A program made the translations under genes and the position numbers. Positions 21,014-30,900 of a DNA stretch of 64,000 nucleotides are shown here, piece by piece. Position 1 is the stretch's first letter. Each line of letters begins with the position of its first letter. Source of the DNA: Pseudomonas sp. Irchel 3E13 (GTDB taxonomy: Bacteria > Pseudomonadota > Gammaproteobacteria > Pseudomonadales > Pseudomonadaceae); the NCBI RefSeq assembly GCF_900187455.1, contig NZ_FYDX01000015.1, positions 143,367-207,366 on the forward strand, in the 5' to 3' direction. The notes under the pieces were generated by a model. That model was not told the origin of the DNA, ran no database searches, and was given only the letters and a program-made list of their open reading frames with translations.

Positions 21014-22341
21014 AGGGCGAACCAGATGCGCAGGGTCGCCAGCGGCCGGCGCAACAGGTAGGTGAACAGCGTGGTGCGTTCGCCATAGACCTTGGCCGTG
21101 CCTTTGAGGCCGATGCGGATTCGCGGGTCGGCCTCGTTGAACGCCGCCTTCAGCCGATAGGCCATGCCGCCCTCGGCGGTGGCCGTGGCGCGGTAGCCCA
21201 GGCGCTTGAGGCTGCCTTGCAATGGCGCCGCCGGGTCGGTGTTGAGGAACAGCAGCACCTCGGCGCCGCTTTGCAATTCGATGGCGTCATTGACCGGCAA
21301 CTGGATCTCCAGTTGGGTGTGCGCCGGGTCCGCCACCTGCAGGATCTGTTCGCCGAGGGACACCGGACGACCCTGCCATTGCGCCGGGTCGTCGAACAGC
21401 GCGACGCCGTCGTGCGGGGCGAGGATCCGCGTGCGTTCAAGGCTTTGTTCGAGAAAGCGCACCTCGGCCATGGCCTGTTCGCGGCGGCCTTGCAGCACCG
21501 CCAGCCCGGCCTTGCTGCGGGCGTCGCTGAGGGCTTGTTGCTGGGCCTGGCGGAACTCGCCGTCGGCGATCGCCAGGGCCTGGCGCGAAGCTTCCAGGCG
21601 GCTTTGCAGTTCACGGGCGTCGAGCTGGATCAGCGGCTGACCGGCCTGCACGGTCTGGTTCGGTTCGACCAACAGACGCTCCACCACACCTTGCAGCGGT
21701 GCGCGCAGCACGCTCGGTTGCAGGGCGACGATTTCCGCCGGGGCGAGGGTGGCCTGGCGGATCGGCAGGAGCAGGATCAGCAGCAGCGCGCCGGCCCCGC
21801 CGAGCCACCAACGACGATCACGGCGCAAGCGCTGCAACGGACGCGGACGCGCCGGTTGCAGGCTGGCCCAGGCGTGGCCGAACGCATCCTGCATCAGCGG
21901 CAGCAGCGTGGCGTCGTTGCCGTCCAGCGGCTGGTCGCGGGCCAGCAGCAGGGCGCCGAGCACGTGACCGTGACGGTCCGCCAGCGGCAGCCAGACCAGC
22001 CACGACGGCAGGTATTCGGCCCATTGCGCCTGATCGGCGCTGCCCAGTTGGCTGGCATTGAACTGCGCCAGTTTCGGCCCCGGGTGTTGCTGTTGCCAGG
22101 TGCGGCAATGGCTGGCGAGCCAGTGATTGAACGGCGCGTCGGCTTCCACCGTGGCCAGCCCGGACAGGCTCAGCAGGCGCTGCTCGCGGGCGTCCCAGAG
22201 CATGGCCTGGCGATAGGGCAGCAGGCGCCGGCTGTCGTTGACCATGACGAAGCCCAGCGCCGCCATGTCCTCGGCGGCGCGGACCTGACGTTCGAGCTGG
22301 ACCAGGCCGGCCAGTGCCGGCGTCGGCAGGGCGGCGCTCAT
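21010..22341 (-). CDS. HlyD-type periplasmic adaptor with cytoplasmic GAF-like N-terminus
   Basis: Inner-membrane adaptor of 443 residues. Residues 1-170 look cytoplasmic and GAF-like ('RQAMLWDAREQRLLSLSG', 'WLPLADRHGHVLGALLLARD'). A single membrane helix lies at about 178-193. The periplasmic part has a split lipoyl domain ('VLRAPLQGVVERLLVEPNQ', 'TRILAPHDGVALFDD') around a coiled coil (about 240-300), and a barrel that ends 'YLLRRPLATLRIWFAL'. A cytoplasmic domain is unusual for an HlyD protein and could sense or dock the M50 partner. 4-nt overlaps with both neighbours show one operon. It should bridge the M50 protein and the TolC-like channel. Confidence 0.8.
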   Translation of the reverse strand: MSAALPTPALAGLVQLERQVRAAEDMAALGFVMVNDSRRLLPYRQAMLWDAREQRLLSLSGLATVEADAPFNHWLASHCRTWQQQHPGPKLAQFNASQLGSADQAQWAEYLPSWLVWLPLADRHGHVLGALLLARDQPLDGNDATLLPLMQDAFGHAWASLQPARPRPLQRLRRDRRWWLGGAGALLLILLLPIRQATLAPAEIVALQPSVLRAPLQGVVERLLVEPNQTVQAGQPLIQLDARELQSRLEASRQALAIADGEFRQAQQQALSDARSKAGLAVLQGRREQAMAEVRFLEQSLERTRILAPHDGVALFDDPAQWQGRPVSLGEQILQVADPAHTQLEIQLPVNDAIELQSGAEVLLFLNTDPAAPLQGSLKRLGYRATATAEGGMAYRLKAAFNEADPRIRIGLKGTAKVYGERTTLFTYLLRRPLATLRIWFAL

Positions 22342-23123
22342 GTTGGCGGCGCCGCTGGCGGGTCGATGCGCGCGGTGCCGCTCATGCCGGGGAGCAATTG
22401 CCCGGGTTGCGCGTCGAGGCGGCCGAAGACCTTGAGGGTCTGGCTCAGCGGGTCGATCACCGAGCCCAGGCGTTCGACCCTGGCCTCGTAGTCGCCGCCG
22501 GTTTCTTCCAGGTGCACGTTGAAGCGGTAGCCCGGCTTGAGCCAGGCCATCCAGCGCGACGGCACGATCAATTCCACCTCGAAGGCGCTGTCGTCATACA
22601 GCGCCAGCAGCTCCTTGCCTTCGGCGACGTATTCCCCCGGCTGCACCTTGCGTTCGGCGACCCGCCCGGAGAACGGCGCGGCGATGCTGCAATGCTGCAC
22701 CATCACCTGGTTCACGCCGTTCTGCGCCCGCGCCATGCTCAGTTCGGCCTGGGCCTGGCTGAGGTCGGAGACGCTGATGGACTGCAACTGGTCGAGCTTC
22801 TTCGCCACGCCGAGCTTTTTGTTCGCCGCTTCCTGGGCGGCGCCGGAGTGACCCAGGCGCGCGCGGTGAATGGCGCAGTCGAAGGCGACCAGACGGTCGC
22901 CCTTGCGGAAGCTGTCGCCTTCCTTGACCTTCAGCTCGGTGATCTTGCCCGCCAGTTCGCTGGAAATCACCGTGCGCTGGCTGGCGCTGAGCTGGACCCG
23001 CAGGTCCGGCGCGTTCATCGCACTGGTCGCTGGCGCCTGCAACGGCGCGGGCTCCTCGGCCAGGACCGTGGCGCTGCCGAGCAGCAGCGCCAGCAGCCAG
23101 GTTTCAGCGGCGGGCCGGCGCAT
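22338..23123 (-). CDS. Short HlyD-type periplasmic adaptor
   Basis: Exported adaptor of 261 residues. The signal peptide is 'MRRPAAETWLLALLLGSATVLA' up to about residue 22. It has a lipoyl half-motif 'ISSELAGKITELKVKEGD', a helical hairpin (about 85-140) and the second half-motif 'APFSGRVAERKVQPGEYVA'. It resembles RND/efflux-type adaptors but is short, lacking the membrane-proximal domain. It overlaps the TolC-like gene by 20 nt and the next adaptor by 4 nt. It is the second of two adaptors in one operon, an uncommon arrangement that suggests a layered periplasmic tunnel. Confidence 0.82.
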   Translation of the reverse strand: MRRPAAETWLLALLLGSATVLAEEPAPLQAPATSAMNAPDLRVQLSASQRTVISSELAGKITELKVKEGDSFRKGDRLVAFDCAIHRARLGHSGAAQEAANKKLGVAKKLDQLQSISVSDLSQAQAELSMARAQNGVNQVMVQHCSIAAPFSGRVAERKVQPGEYVAEGKELLALYDDSAFEVELIVPSRWMAWLKPGYRFNVHLEETGGDYEARVERLGSVIDPLSQTLKVFGRLDAQPGQLLPGMSGTARIDPPAAPPT

Positions 23124-24771
23124 GGCTGACCTCGACCACTTCGGTGCCCTGCAACGAACCGACGCTGCTCCACAGGTCCAGTTTCACTGGCTGCAGCCGT
23201 TGCGGGGTGACGTAGTCGGTGCTGCTCACGGCGTAGCGCAGCATCAGCGGTGCCTGGATCGTGCCTTGGGCCAGGGCCGCGCTTTTCTGGCCGATGGCGC
23301 GGGCCAGTTCGGCGACGCTGTCACCGGCCAGGCGCTCCGGCAGCGGGTCGAGGCCGGCGGCCTGGTAGATGGCGCCGTAGGCGGTTTGCAACTGGGCGAA
23401 GCTGCGGTCGCGGCTGCGCAGAGCGAGAACCGTCTCGGTGCTGGTGCGCACCTGTTCCAGCACGGTTTGGGCGTCACTGCGCACGGCGTTTTCGGTCTGT
23501 AGCAGGATGCCGTTCTGGATTCGTTGCAACTCGTTGGAGCGCTCGAACAACTGGGTGGCCTGATGGTATTGCTGCCAGGCCACGTTGACCTGGGTCAGCA
23601 CCGCCATGCGCATGGCCTGGCGGCGCATTTCGCCCAGTGCTTCACGGGCTTCGCCGGTGCGGCTGATGGCTGGGTAGGCGAGCACGTTGAACAGGTTCCA
23701 GCTCACTTGCACGCCAGCGTCGGCCCAGTGGTTGTTGGTGGTGTAGCTGTTGCTGTCGTAGTTGCCACCGACAAACAGCGAGGCCCCCGGCAGCAGGCGC
23801 AGCAGCGCGGCGCGGGTTTCCAGCACAGCGTTGCGCGCCTGGTAACTTTCCTCGCGGACTTCCGGGCGGCGGACCATGGCCATGGCTTCCAGGTCGTCGA
23901 GGCGGTAGGCCAGGTTCGGTGCCTGGAGCTGTTGATCGCTGGGCACCACGACGTCGAAGCGGGTCGCCGGCGGCAGGTTCATCAAGCCGGCCAGGCGCGC
24001 CTTGGCGGTGGCCAGTTCGCCGTCGACGGTTTCCAGTTGGCGCACCATTTCCAGCAGGCCTTTCTGGTAGCGCAGGGCGTCCACCGGCGCGAGCAGGCGC
24101 TGGCGTTCGGTCTGCCGGGCCTGTTCCAGCGCCTGGCGGGCATCGGCCAGGGCGCGCTGCACTTGCGGTTGCAGGCGCTGGGCGGTGGCGGCTTCCCAGT
24201 AGGCGCTGCGCACCTGCTGGATGATGTCGGCGATCACCCGGCGCCGGCGTTCTTCGGCGGCCAGCACCTTGTTGGCCTGGGCCTTGGCGCCGAAGTAGCC
24301 GATGCCGAAGTCCAGCACGTTCCACGACATCTGCAAGTCGGCGCTGCGCACCGAGCGGTCCTGGCTGGTGGACGGCTCCAGCGACTGGTTGCCGGTGCGG
24401 ATCGATTCGCTGGAGGAGGCCAGGGTGTTGTCGCGGCCACGCCAGCCGGCGCGGGCGGCCAGCTTGGGCAGCATGTCGAAGCTGCTCTGCTCCAGCAGGT
24501 TGTCTTCCAGGGCGCGTTCCATCAGGCCCAGCCGCTGTTGCAGGTTGTACTTGACCGCGCGGGCCATGGCCTGGTCGAGGTCGATGGCCTGGGTCACCGG
24601 TTCCTGGTTGTCGAACATCTGGCTGCGGTCGGCGCTGGCCTGGGCCAGTTGCTGGTCGAGGGTCAGTGGTTCGGGGGTGATGGCACACGCGCTCAGGCCC
24701 ATGGCCATGAAGCCGACGGCGAGGTTCAGCGGCAGCCGTTTCGGCGAGCCGGGCAGTTGCTTCTTGATCAC
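23104..24771 (-). CDS. TolC-family outer-membrane efflux lipoprotein
   Basis: Outer-membrane channel of 555 residues. A lipoprotein signal with lipobox 'GLSAC' lies about 25 residues in, and two TolC/OEP repeats follow ('NLQQRLGLMERALEDNLLEQ' and 'VRREVREE'-like helical hairpins). A GTG at 24771 with an aaggga site 6 nt upstream is preferred over the ATG at 24858, because it gives a normal lipoprotein leader. First gene of the exporter operon. The upstream gap carries the CTTAAG direct-repeat promoter shared with the Tad operon. The likely role is the outer exit duct for whatever the M50/HlyD proteins move. Confidence 0.85.
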   Translation of the reverse strand: MIKKQLPGSPKRLPLNLAVGFMAMGLSACAITPEPLTLDQQLAQASADRSQMFDNQEPVTQAIDLDQAMARAVKYNLQQRLGLMERALEDNLLEQSSFDMLPKLAARAGWRGRDNTLASSSESIRTGNQSLEPSTSQDRSVRSADLQMSWNVLDFGIGYFGAKAQANKVLAAEERRRRVIADIIQQVRSAYWEAATAQRLQPQVQRALADARQALEQARQTERQRLLAPVDALRYQKGLLEMVRQLETVDGELATAKARLAGLMNLPPATRFDVVVPSDQQLQAPNLAYRLDDLEAMAMVRRPEVREESYQARNAVLETRAALLRLLPGASLFVGGNYDSNSYTTNNHWADAGVQVSWNLFNVLAYPAISRTGEAREALGEMRRQAMRMAVLTQVNVAWQQYHQATQLFERSNELQRIQNGILLQTENAVRSDAQTVLEQVRTSTETVLALRSRDRSFAQLQTAYGAIYQAAGLDPLPERLAGDSVAELARAIGQKSAALAQGTIQAPLMLRYAVSSTDYVTPQRLQPVKLDLWSSVGSLQGTEVVEVSHAPARR

Positions 24772-24835
24772 GTTATTTCCCTTGAACGAATGGTAAGCGG
24801 CGAACCAGCGGCGGGCGGTCGGCTTGGCGCTGGCG

Positions 24836-24891
24836 AGGATAGGAATCATTCCCAACATTGGGCAATTGCGGGTTTATTAAGATTGCTTAAG
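24836..24891 (-). promoter_or_regulatory. Exporter operon promoter with CTTAAG direct-repeat box
   Basis: Minus strand: CTTAAGCAATCTTAAT (24876-24891), 10 nt, TTGCCC as -35 (24860-24865), 18 nt, TATCCT as -10 (24836-24841). A palindromic ggaatcattcc (24842-24852) with a Fur-like core lies in the spacer. Spacing is identical to the tadG promoter at 35904-35958. Confidence 0.75.
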
Positions 24892-24906
24892 GTGGGGGAG
24901 CCGGTG

Positions 24907-24942
24907 GGGGCCTTATCGCTGGCTTGCCAGCGATAAGGCCCC
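24907..24942 (-). terminator. Hairpin terminator of the giant protein gene
   Basis: A 17-bp perfect stem with a 2-nt spacer (ggggccttatcgctggc / gccagcgataaggcccc) sits 8 nt past the stop of the giant gene. No T run follows. It resembles the REP-like repeats of Pseudomonas and may act as both. Confidence 0.7.
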
Positions 24943-24949
24943 AAAGCGG

Positions 24950-27900
24950 TTACAGCGCCGCGAGCATCTGGCTCAGCGACTGGCTGCCAGGCAAAGCAGC
25001 CTGCTGCTGAGGTCCTTCGGCACTGAGCTGCACCTTGACCAACACCTGCCGCCCCTGGGCATCCAGCCCGCGCAGCATCAGTTCCAACTGGCCGAAGCGC
25101 GCCAGTTGCCGGTTGTCTACCCGCAGCTCGCCGCTGCGCGGGTCGAAGCGGATCCAGCCCGGCAGATCAAGTCCGTTGGCCAGACGCAGGCTGACCTTGG
25201 CACGACCATCACGGCCCGCCAGCAACCCCGTTGGAAGCTGTGCCACGCCATCGACGCCGGCCTGCACATTGACCTCGGGGGTAACGGCGGCGCTGCCGAT
25301 CACCAGCGGATCCAGGGTAATGACCGTGCTGGCGACGGCATCCAGGTCGTCGGGCTCGGGCAGGTCGTCCGGCTCCGGCAGGCGGGCGATGGCCTGGCTT
25401 TCCTCGGTGAAGGCTGTCCGGCTTTGCTCGGTCCGTTGCAGCACCTGTTCGGCGCTGGCGGGCGTTGCGTGTGGCGAGGCGGGTGCCTGGAAGCTGATCG
25501 ACGGAGTGCTGAACGGTTCCGGTTGCGACCAGCGCTCGGTGCTGTCCTGCAGGATTACCGGGGCGACGGTGTTGATCGTGGGTGGGGTGATCGGGTCTAC
25601 CGGATCGACGGGATCGACGGGATCGACGGGATCGACGGGATCGACGGGATCGACAGGGTCCACCGGATCTACCGGGTCAACGGGATCGACAGGGTCAACC
25701 GGATCCACCGGATCCACCGGATCAACGGGATCAACAGGGTCAACCGGATCCACCGGATCAACGGGGTCGACAGGGTCTACCGGATCCACCGGGTCAACGG
25801 GATCAACAGGGTCTACCGGATCCACCGGATCAACAGGATCCACCGTCCCCGCAGTCCCCGTAAGCCTCAGATCCACCGTGAACGTGCTGCTGGCGAGCAC
25901 GCCATCGTTCAACTGGAGAATCAGGCTCACACGCTCGTCACCGCTGCCCGTGGTATTGGCGTACGACAGTTGCCGCAACAGCGTGTTGACCTGGGTGCTG
26001 CTCAGCGCGGCGTCGATAGTCAGGGTCATGGCGCCGTCCGCCGACTGCAGTCGGGCCACGGCGCCGCCGTTGAGGAGAACGACGCCGTTTTCCAGGCTGA
26101 AGCCGTTGCCGGCGATCAGGCCGAACTGGTCGGCGGACGAACCGTCGAACTCGCGGCGGATAGTCAGGCTGGCGCCCTGGTAGTTGCCCTGGCCGTCATT
26201 TTCAGCGTCCAGTTCGTAGTCGCTCAGGCGCAGGGTCGGAGCCAGGGCCACCGGCTGGCCGTTGCGCTGATAGAGCGGGTCGCTGACACCCGGCGCCGAC
26301 AGCACGGCCACGCCGTCGCCCAGCGCCAGCACCTGGCCGTTGCTGCCCAAAAGGAGTTGCCCGGCGTTGCCCACGGCGTCGACCGCGCCGGCAGCCAGCA
26401 GCCCTTCGCGGGTGCTGTAGCGCTGGACGCTGCCGTTTTCCAGGGTGACATAGAGGCTGAGCCCGTCAGTGCTCAGCGCGATATCGCGAATGCCCTCCAG
26501 GGCGAAGCGTTCCGCGACGGTCAGGGTCTTGTTCGCGGTGTCCAGGCTCAGGCGCTGCACGCCGTTGGCATCGGCGATGTACAGCGTCTTGCCGTCAGCA
26601 CTGACAGCCAGGTGCTGGACCTTGCCGAGTTCGACGACCACGCCGGCGGCGTCTTTCTGGCCTTTGCTCAGGCTGGTCAGCACCGTCAGCCCGCCGTCGC
26701 TGCTGCGGCTGTAGACGATCACCGAGGGGCGCGCCTCATAGACGGTGGTGACAATCAGGTAGTTGCCGCTGACGCTGATCGCCGAGGGCAGCCAAAGGTG
26801 CGGCGGTGTGTCGCCGCTGGCTTCGATCACCTGCTTGAAGGCCAGGCTGCCGTTGTCCGCGCGGCTGAAGACCATCAGCCCGGTGTCGGTCATGACATAG
26901 GCGAACTTGCCATCGGTCGACAGCTCGACCTGGCGGAAGCTTTGCCATTCGACGGACGCGTCGGTGTCCAGCACTTGCGCAAGGCTCAGCCCACCCTGGG
27001 CATCCCGCGCATACACCCGCAACTGCTGGTTATCGTTGGCCGAGACGAACAGGTGCTTGCCGTCGCTGCTCAGGCTCAGGTGCTGGATGCTTTTCAGGCC
27101 CTCGGCGAGGGGCAGGCTGCTGACCAGGCCGACCCGCCCGGCGCTGTCCAGGCTGAACAACGCCAGGTTGCCGTGGGTGTCGGCGGCATACAGCAGTTTG
27201 CCGTCGGCGCTCAACACCGCGCCGCTCAGTTCACCCAGCCCGGCGAGGCTGGCGAGCGGGCGGGACAGGCTGAATTCGCCCAGCGCCAGCAGCGGATCGT
27301 CACCCACCACCGGGGTGTCATTGATCAATTGGGTATTGATCCGCACGTCCAGCGCCGCCGAGGTCAGCCGGCCGTCATCGAAGGTGATGCTGAAGCGCTG
27401 CACCGCGTCCGGGCTGTGGCTGGTGCTGGCGTAGGTGAGCTGATGCAGGACGTTGTTGACGTCTTCTTTGCTCGGCATGACCCCGGCGTCGTCGTTGAAG
27501 CGCACGGTGAGTGTGCCGTTGCCGATCTCGACGCTGCCGATGACCACGTCGCCCTTGAGCAGCTTGCCGTCCACCACCTTCAAGCCGTTGCCTTCCTGGA
27601 AGCCCAGGGTGTCGCCGGCTTTGACGTTGAGCAGGGTCACGTGCAGCGTGCTGCCCTGGTAGTTGCCCAGGCCGTTGTTCAAGGCGTCGAGCTGGCTGTC
27701 GCCGATGCTCGCGACCGGCGCCAGCACCACCGCGCCTTCGCGCTCGCGGTAGAGCACGGCGGCGCCGCGGTTCTCCAGCACAGGCGCGGCGTTGGCAGCG
27801 GCCGCGCCGAAGGTGACGGTCACCGCCTGTTGCAGCGTGGTGAGGTAGTTGTCGGTCAGGGCGTAATCCATGTTTTCGCGGATTGCCAGGCTGATCTGCC

Positions 27901-30900
27901 GGCTGCTGGTGTTGTCGCTGCCGTGGTTGTAGAACGCCAGGCTGTCGATCAGCGTCGCGGCCTCGCTGGCCGAGCGCATGACGAACAGGTTCAGGCGGGT
28001 CACGCCGTTCTCGCGGATGACCTGGTACTGCAAGCCATTTGGCAGGGTGTAGACGTTGGTGTCGTCCTTGGTCGGGTCTTCGCCGCGGTTGTCCAGGTAG
28101 ATCTTCTGGCCGAGCACGCTGATGACGTCGTGCTGGTTGATCGCGTCGAGGGTCAGCACCACCTGGCTGACCAACTGGCCCGCCTCGACGGTGTCGATGC
28201 GGGTCTTGTCGAACAGTTGCACCGGCGCGCCGAGGTCCGCCAGGGTCGGGTTGAGCACGCTGCTGTCGAGGATCGCCGGGTCGTTCACGCCGATCAGCGT
28301 TACCGCGACGGTGAGCACCGCACGGTTACCGTCGCCGTCGAGGAACACCACCTGCATCTTCACCTGATCGCCGTTGTGGGTCGGGTCCTGGCTGACGTTG
28401 CGGTAGTCGAGCTGGCGCAGCACCTGCTGGGCATCGGCCTGGCTGACCGTGCCGGTGAAGGTCAGGGTCAGGCGGCCGTTCTGCTGCACAAGCGTGGCGA
28501 TGACGCTGCCGTCCTTGAGAATCTGGTCGTTGACCCGGGTGAAGCCATTGCCCTCACTGAAGCCGAACAGGTCATCGGCGGACGCACCGCCCTGGCGGGT
28601 GATCTGCACCGACGCGCCCTGGTAGTCGCCGCGCTGGTCCAGTTGCAGGTCGCTGACCGTTGCGCTGGGCAGCAACGGCACGGCGGCATCGCCTTCGGTG
28701 ACGGTCAGCGCGCTGACGCCCAGGCGCAGGTCGAGCACGCTGGCGTCCCATTGGCCGCCGACCAGGTACAGGCTCTGACCGTCCGCGCTCAGGCTGAGGC
28801 CGACCAGTTCGTTGTAATCGCCCTTGAGCGGGTGCGCTTCGCCGAGCAGCAGGCCGTCGCTGTTGCGGGCGTAGCCGGCCAGTGTGCCGCCGCCGGCGAT
28901 GAACAGGGCGCTGCCGTCCGCGGTGACCGCCAGTTCGCTGGCCTGGCCGTCGACGCTCTGGCTGGCGAGCAAGCGCAGGCTGCCGTCGCTGCCCAGGGCC
29001 AGGATGCGCAGTTGCACGTCGCCGGCGTCCTGTTTGTCCAGGGCGTAGATGAAGCGGCCATCGGCGCTGAGGGTCATGGCGCTGAGGTTGTGCAGGGTGC
29101 TGCCGTCATTCAGGCCGGCGCGCGCCACTTCGCCGAGGCTGCCGTCGCTGCCGATGCGCAGGGTGACGAGCAGGTCCTGGCCGCCCACGCCACTGACCAG
29201 CAAGAACTGGCCGTCGCTGCTGAGCAGCAGCCGCTGCGGGCTTTCCAGCCCTTGGACGCTGGTGGCCGGGGCGACTTGCGTCAGGTTGCCATCAGCCGCC
29301 TGACGCAGTTGGAACAGGCCGGCGCTGGTGGCCAGGTAGAGGGTGTCACCCTGCTGGGCGAGATCGACGATGGCCGGCAGTTCTTCGCCGAGGCTGTCGC
29401 CGGCGAACGTGGACGCCAGGTGCAATTGGCCGCTGTCGCTATCGCGGGCGAATACCAGCAGGCTGTTGCTGGTCCCGGACAGCACGTACAGCCAGTGCTG
29501 GTCGGCGCTGATCAGCACCTTCTCGGCACCGGCCAGCGCGGCGGCGTCGCCGTTCAGGCTCTGCACCAGGCTCAGGCGGCCTTCGCTGTCGCGGGCGAAG
29601 ACGCTGAGGGTGGCTTTGCTGGAGTCGTCCCAGTGGACGCCGTCGCTGATCACATAAAGGAACTTGCCGTCGGCACTGAGCAGGCTGTCCCGGGGCGCCT
29701 CCAGCAGGTTGCCGAGGTTGTCGTCGTTGTTGCCGACGCTGTCGATCAGTTCCACATCGGTCATCGCGCCGCCCAGCGTGGGACGCTGGTCGGGCATGGC
29801 CTGGACTTCCAGTTCCAGGCTGATCACCTGTTGGGCGCCACGGGCATCGGTGACGGTCAGCGTCAGTGGGTGCACGCCCACGGTGCCGTCGACCGGGCTG
29901 CCGCTGAGCAGGCCGGTGGCCGGGTCGAAAGCGAGGCCCGCGGGCAGGCCGTCGAGGCGGAAGGTGAGGGCGTCGCCGTCGCTGTCGCTGAACCGCTCCA
30001 GGGGCAGGCTGAGGTTCAGGGTCTGGCCGATCTCGACCGGCGCCAGCGCGGCCAGCGGCGCGCTGATCTGCGGCGCGTGGTTGACCAGCACGACGATCGC
30101 GCGCTCGGTCTGCTTGACGCCGTCGTTGAAGCGGATGCTCAGGTTCAGTTGCTGGTCCGTGGCGGTCGGGCCGGCGACGTAGTTCAACTGGTGGAGGATC
30201 TGGTTGGTGACCTGGCCGTTGACCGCGCCGGTCAGGGTCACGGTGAGGGTGCCGGCGCTCTGCACGAAGGTCGCCACGTGTTGACCATCGAGGAGGATGC
30301 GCTGGCCGTCGAGGCTCAGGCCGTTGCCGGCGCTGAAGTCGAAGCGGTCGGCGGCGTTGGCGCTGGTGGCGCGGGCGAGGGTGATGACCAGGCCCTGGTA
30401 GCTGCCCAGCGCTTCGTAGTCGACGTCGCTCAATTGCATGCCGGCGGCGACGTGGGTCGGGGTGTTTTCGTTCCAGTGGGCGTTGTAGCGGGCGGCGATG
30501 ATGTCCACGCCGTTGTTGACCACATAGGTGCCGTTGTAGAGGTGTTGGCCGTCCGGGCTCAGGGCCAGGTAGCCGCTGTTCTTCGACAGGCCGCTGATCA
30601 TGCTGTTGTAGGTCAGCAGCCCGGTGTTGGTATCGCGGTTGAACAGCATCACTCCGCGGTTGTTGGCGGTGGCATAGACGGCGGTGCCGTCCGCCGAGAT
30701 GGCCAGCTCGCGCATGCTGGTGGCGTTGCTGTAGGTGTAGGTGTAAAGGGCGCCGATAAAGGTCAGCTTGCCGGTGGTGGCATCGCGGCTGAAGGACGAG
30801 ATCATCGTCGCGTCGACGGAGTTGACGTAGACCGAGCGGCCGTCGGCGGAAATCACGATATCGGTGGCGTTCAGGTAGCGGGTGTCAGTGCTGGTACGTG

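Noticed and set aside
24772..24858. ATG at 24858 as the start of the TolC-like gene
   Set aside because: It would put 29 extra residues before the lipoprotein signal and overlap the -35/-10 region; the GTG at 24771 has a better ribosome site.
25592..25843. The regular 9-bp repeats as a possible CRISPR array
   Set aside because: There are no spacers and the repeat keeps reading frame inside a long protein; no cas genes are present.
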